Assembly: GCA_036741235.1 (NCBI GenBank)
Contig: DAINSQ010000116.1
Coordinates: 1 to 15,182, forward strand
Origin: JABWBR01 sp036741235
Lineage (GTDB): Bacteria; Bacteroidota; Bacteroidia; Chitinophagales; Saprospiraceae
DNA length: 15,182 nucleotides
Direction: 5' to 3'
Below are positions 14,741 through 15,182 of the stretch, piece after piece; positions within the stretch are counted from its first letter, which is position 1, and the number at the start of each line of letters is the position of its first letter. A program made the translations under genes and the position numbers. The notes under the pieces were generated by a model. It saw only the letters and a program-made list of their open reading frames with translations, ran no database searches and was not told where the DNA came from.

Positions 14741-15182
14741 TGAATTCCCTTTTTAATCGCCGATTTATACTGCTGTTTTTCGCGTTATGCTGGGCATTTG
14801 TTTCGTTGTCTCAACCTCCCTGCGACGATGACGACGATGAGATTACAGGTACGCTGAGCTACAGCGGCCCGGTATGCAGCGGCGGTACGGTGACTATCAC
14901 TATAACACTGGATGACGACGATGATGATGACAACGAGTTGTATGATGTGACCTATAGTATCGGAGGAAATTCTTTTTTCTTAAATGATATCAGCAATGGC
15001 GCTTCCGTTAATCACACTGTTACAACTACGGTGATGGCAACGCTGATTTCTATTTATGATAATGCAAACGATTGTATTGTTGTTATTAATTCAAGTATTG
15101 TAGTTGCCGTGTTTCCTCAGCCTTCCTTGGCGATTTCAAATATCGCTAATCCTGGCTGTGGACAAAACAACGGCAGTATCAC
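14737..15182 (+). CDS. Large secreted adhesin, SprB-like, 5' part only
   Basis: This frame is open to the window end for 148 codons and has no stop, so the gene is truncated by the window. The ATG at 14737 overlaps the previous stop (ATGA); a second ATG follows directly. A signal peptide ends near residue 25 (FFALCWAFVSLS). The mature part begins with five Asp (30-34), then an Ig/PKD-like domain (about 40-126: PVCSGGTVTITITL... VNHTVTTTVMATLISIYDNANDC) that contains a run of seven Asp (59-65). The last residues, LAISNIANPGCGQNNGSI, match the start of a SprB-type repeat. Such proteins are usually very long, exported by the type IX system and used in adhesion or gliding. The PorP/SprF gene nearby supports this. 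Confidence 0.8.
   Translation, partial: MMNSLFNRRFILLFFALCWAFVSLSQPPCDDDDDEITGTLSYSGPVCSGGTVTITITLDDDDDDDNELYDVTYSIGGNSFFLNDISNGASVNHTVTTTVMATLISIYDNANDCIVVINSSIVVAVFPQPSLAISNIANPGCGQNNGSI

Overview
The window looks like chromosomal DNA of a Bacteroidota bacterium, probably a Saprospiraceae or Chitinophagales-type lineage (inference). The clues are a PorP/SprF-family type IX secretion protein, the 5' end of a large surface protein that reaches a SprB-like repeat at the window edge, weak Shine-Dalgarno sequences throughout, and secreted proteins with FnIII, CARDB-like and Ig-like modules. All complete genes but one lie on the minus strand. The plus-strand genes are the FnIII/CARDB-like protein and the truncated adhesin at the right end.

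Layout. Bases 1-388 hold two tandem copies of a 195-bp unit that can fold into a long stem with two apical hairpins; bases 385-499 show no gene. Next comes a two-gene envelope polysaccharide module on the minus strand: a TPR plus beta-barrel outer membrane protein (YaiO/PgaA-like, 2392-3723) followed by a membrane family-2 glycosyltransferase (500-2362). Upstream of it lie a P-loop NTPase of unrecognised function (3857-4930) and an ABC-exporter-like protein whose nucleotide-binding domain has lost nearly every catalytic motif (5058-6707).

From 6778 to 13738 is a minus-strand operon. Read 5'->3' it encodes an ECF sigma factor, a cysteine-free single-TM/TPR protein in the anti-sigma position, a secreted papain-like (C1) protease with a DUF4384-like tail, a 999-aa secreted caspase-fold protease with a predicted seven-bladed propeller and a perfect EF-hand loop, and a PorP/SprF protein. 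Divergent from the sigma gene are the FnIII/CARDB-like secreted protein and, overlapping its stop by ATGA, a large adhesin cut by the window end.

The main discovery is a bipartite motif, CCGGTAACATTT-N10-GCAATAC. It occurs exactly four times by my reading, always intergenic, always oriented toward a start codon 26-47 nt away, always with a 10-nt spacer. It precedes the ECF sigma gene itself, the divergent FnIII/adhesin pair, the pseudo-ABC gene and the P-loop gene. The GGTAAC half carries the AAC typical of ECF -35 elements. I infer that it is the promoter of the sigma factor encoded here. That would tie sigma factor, anti-sigma candidate, two secreted cysteine proteases, T9SS component, adhesin, degenerate ABC protein and P-loop NTPase into one self-activating surface regulon. 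The polysaccharide pair and the repeats lack the motif.
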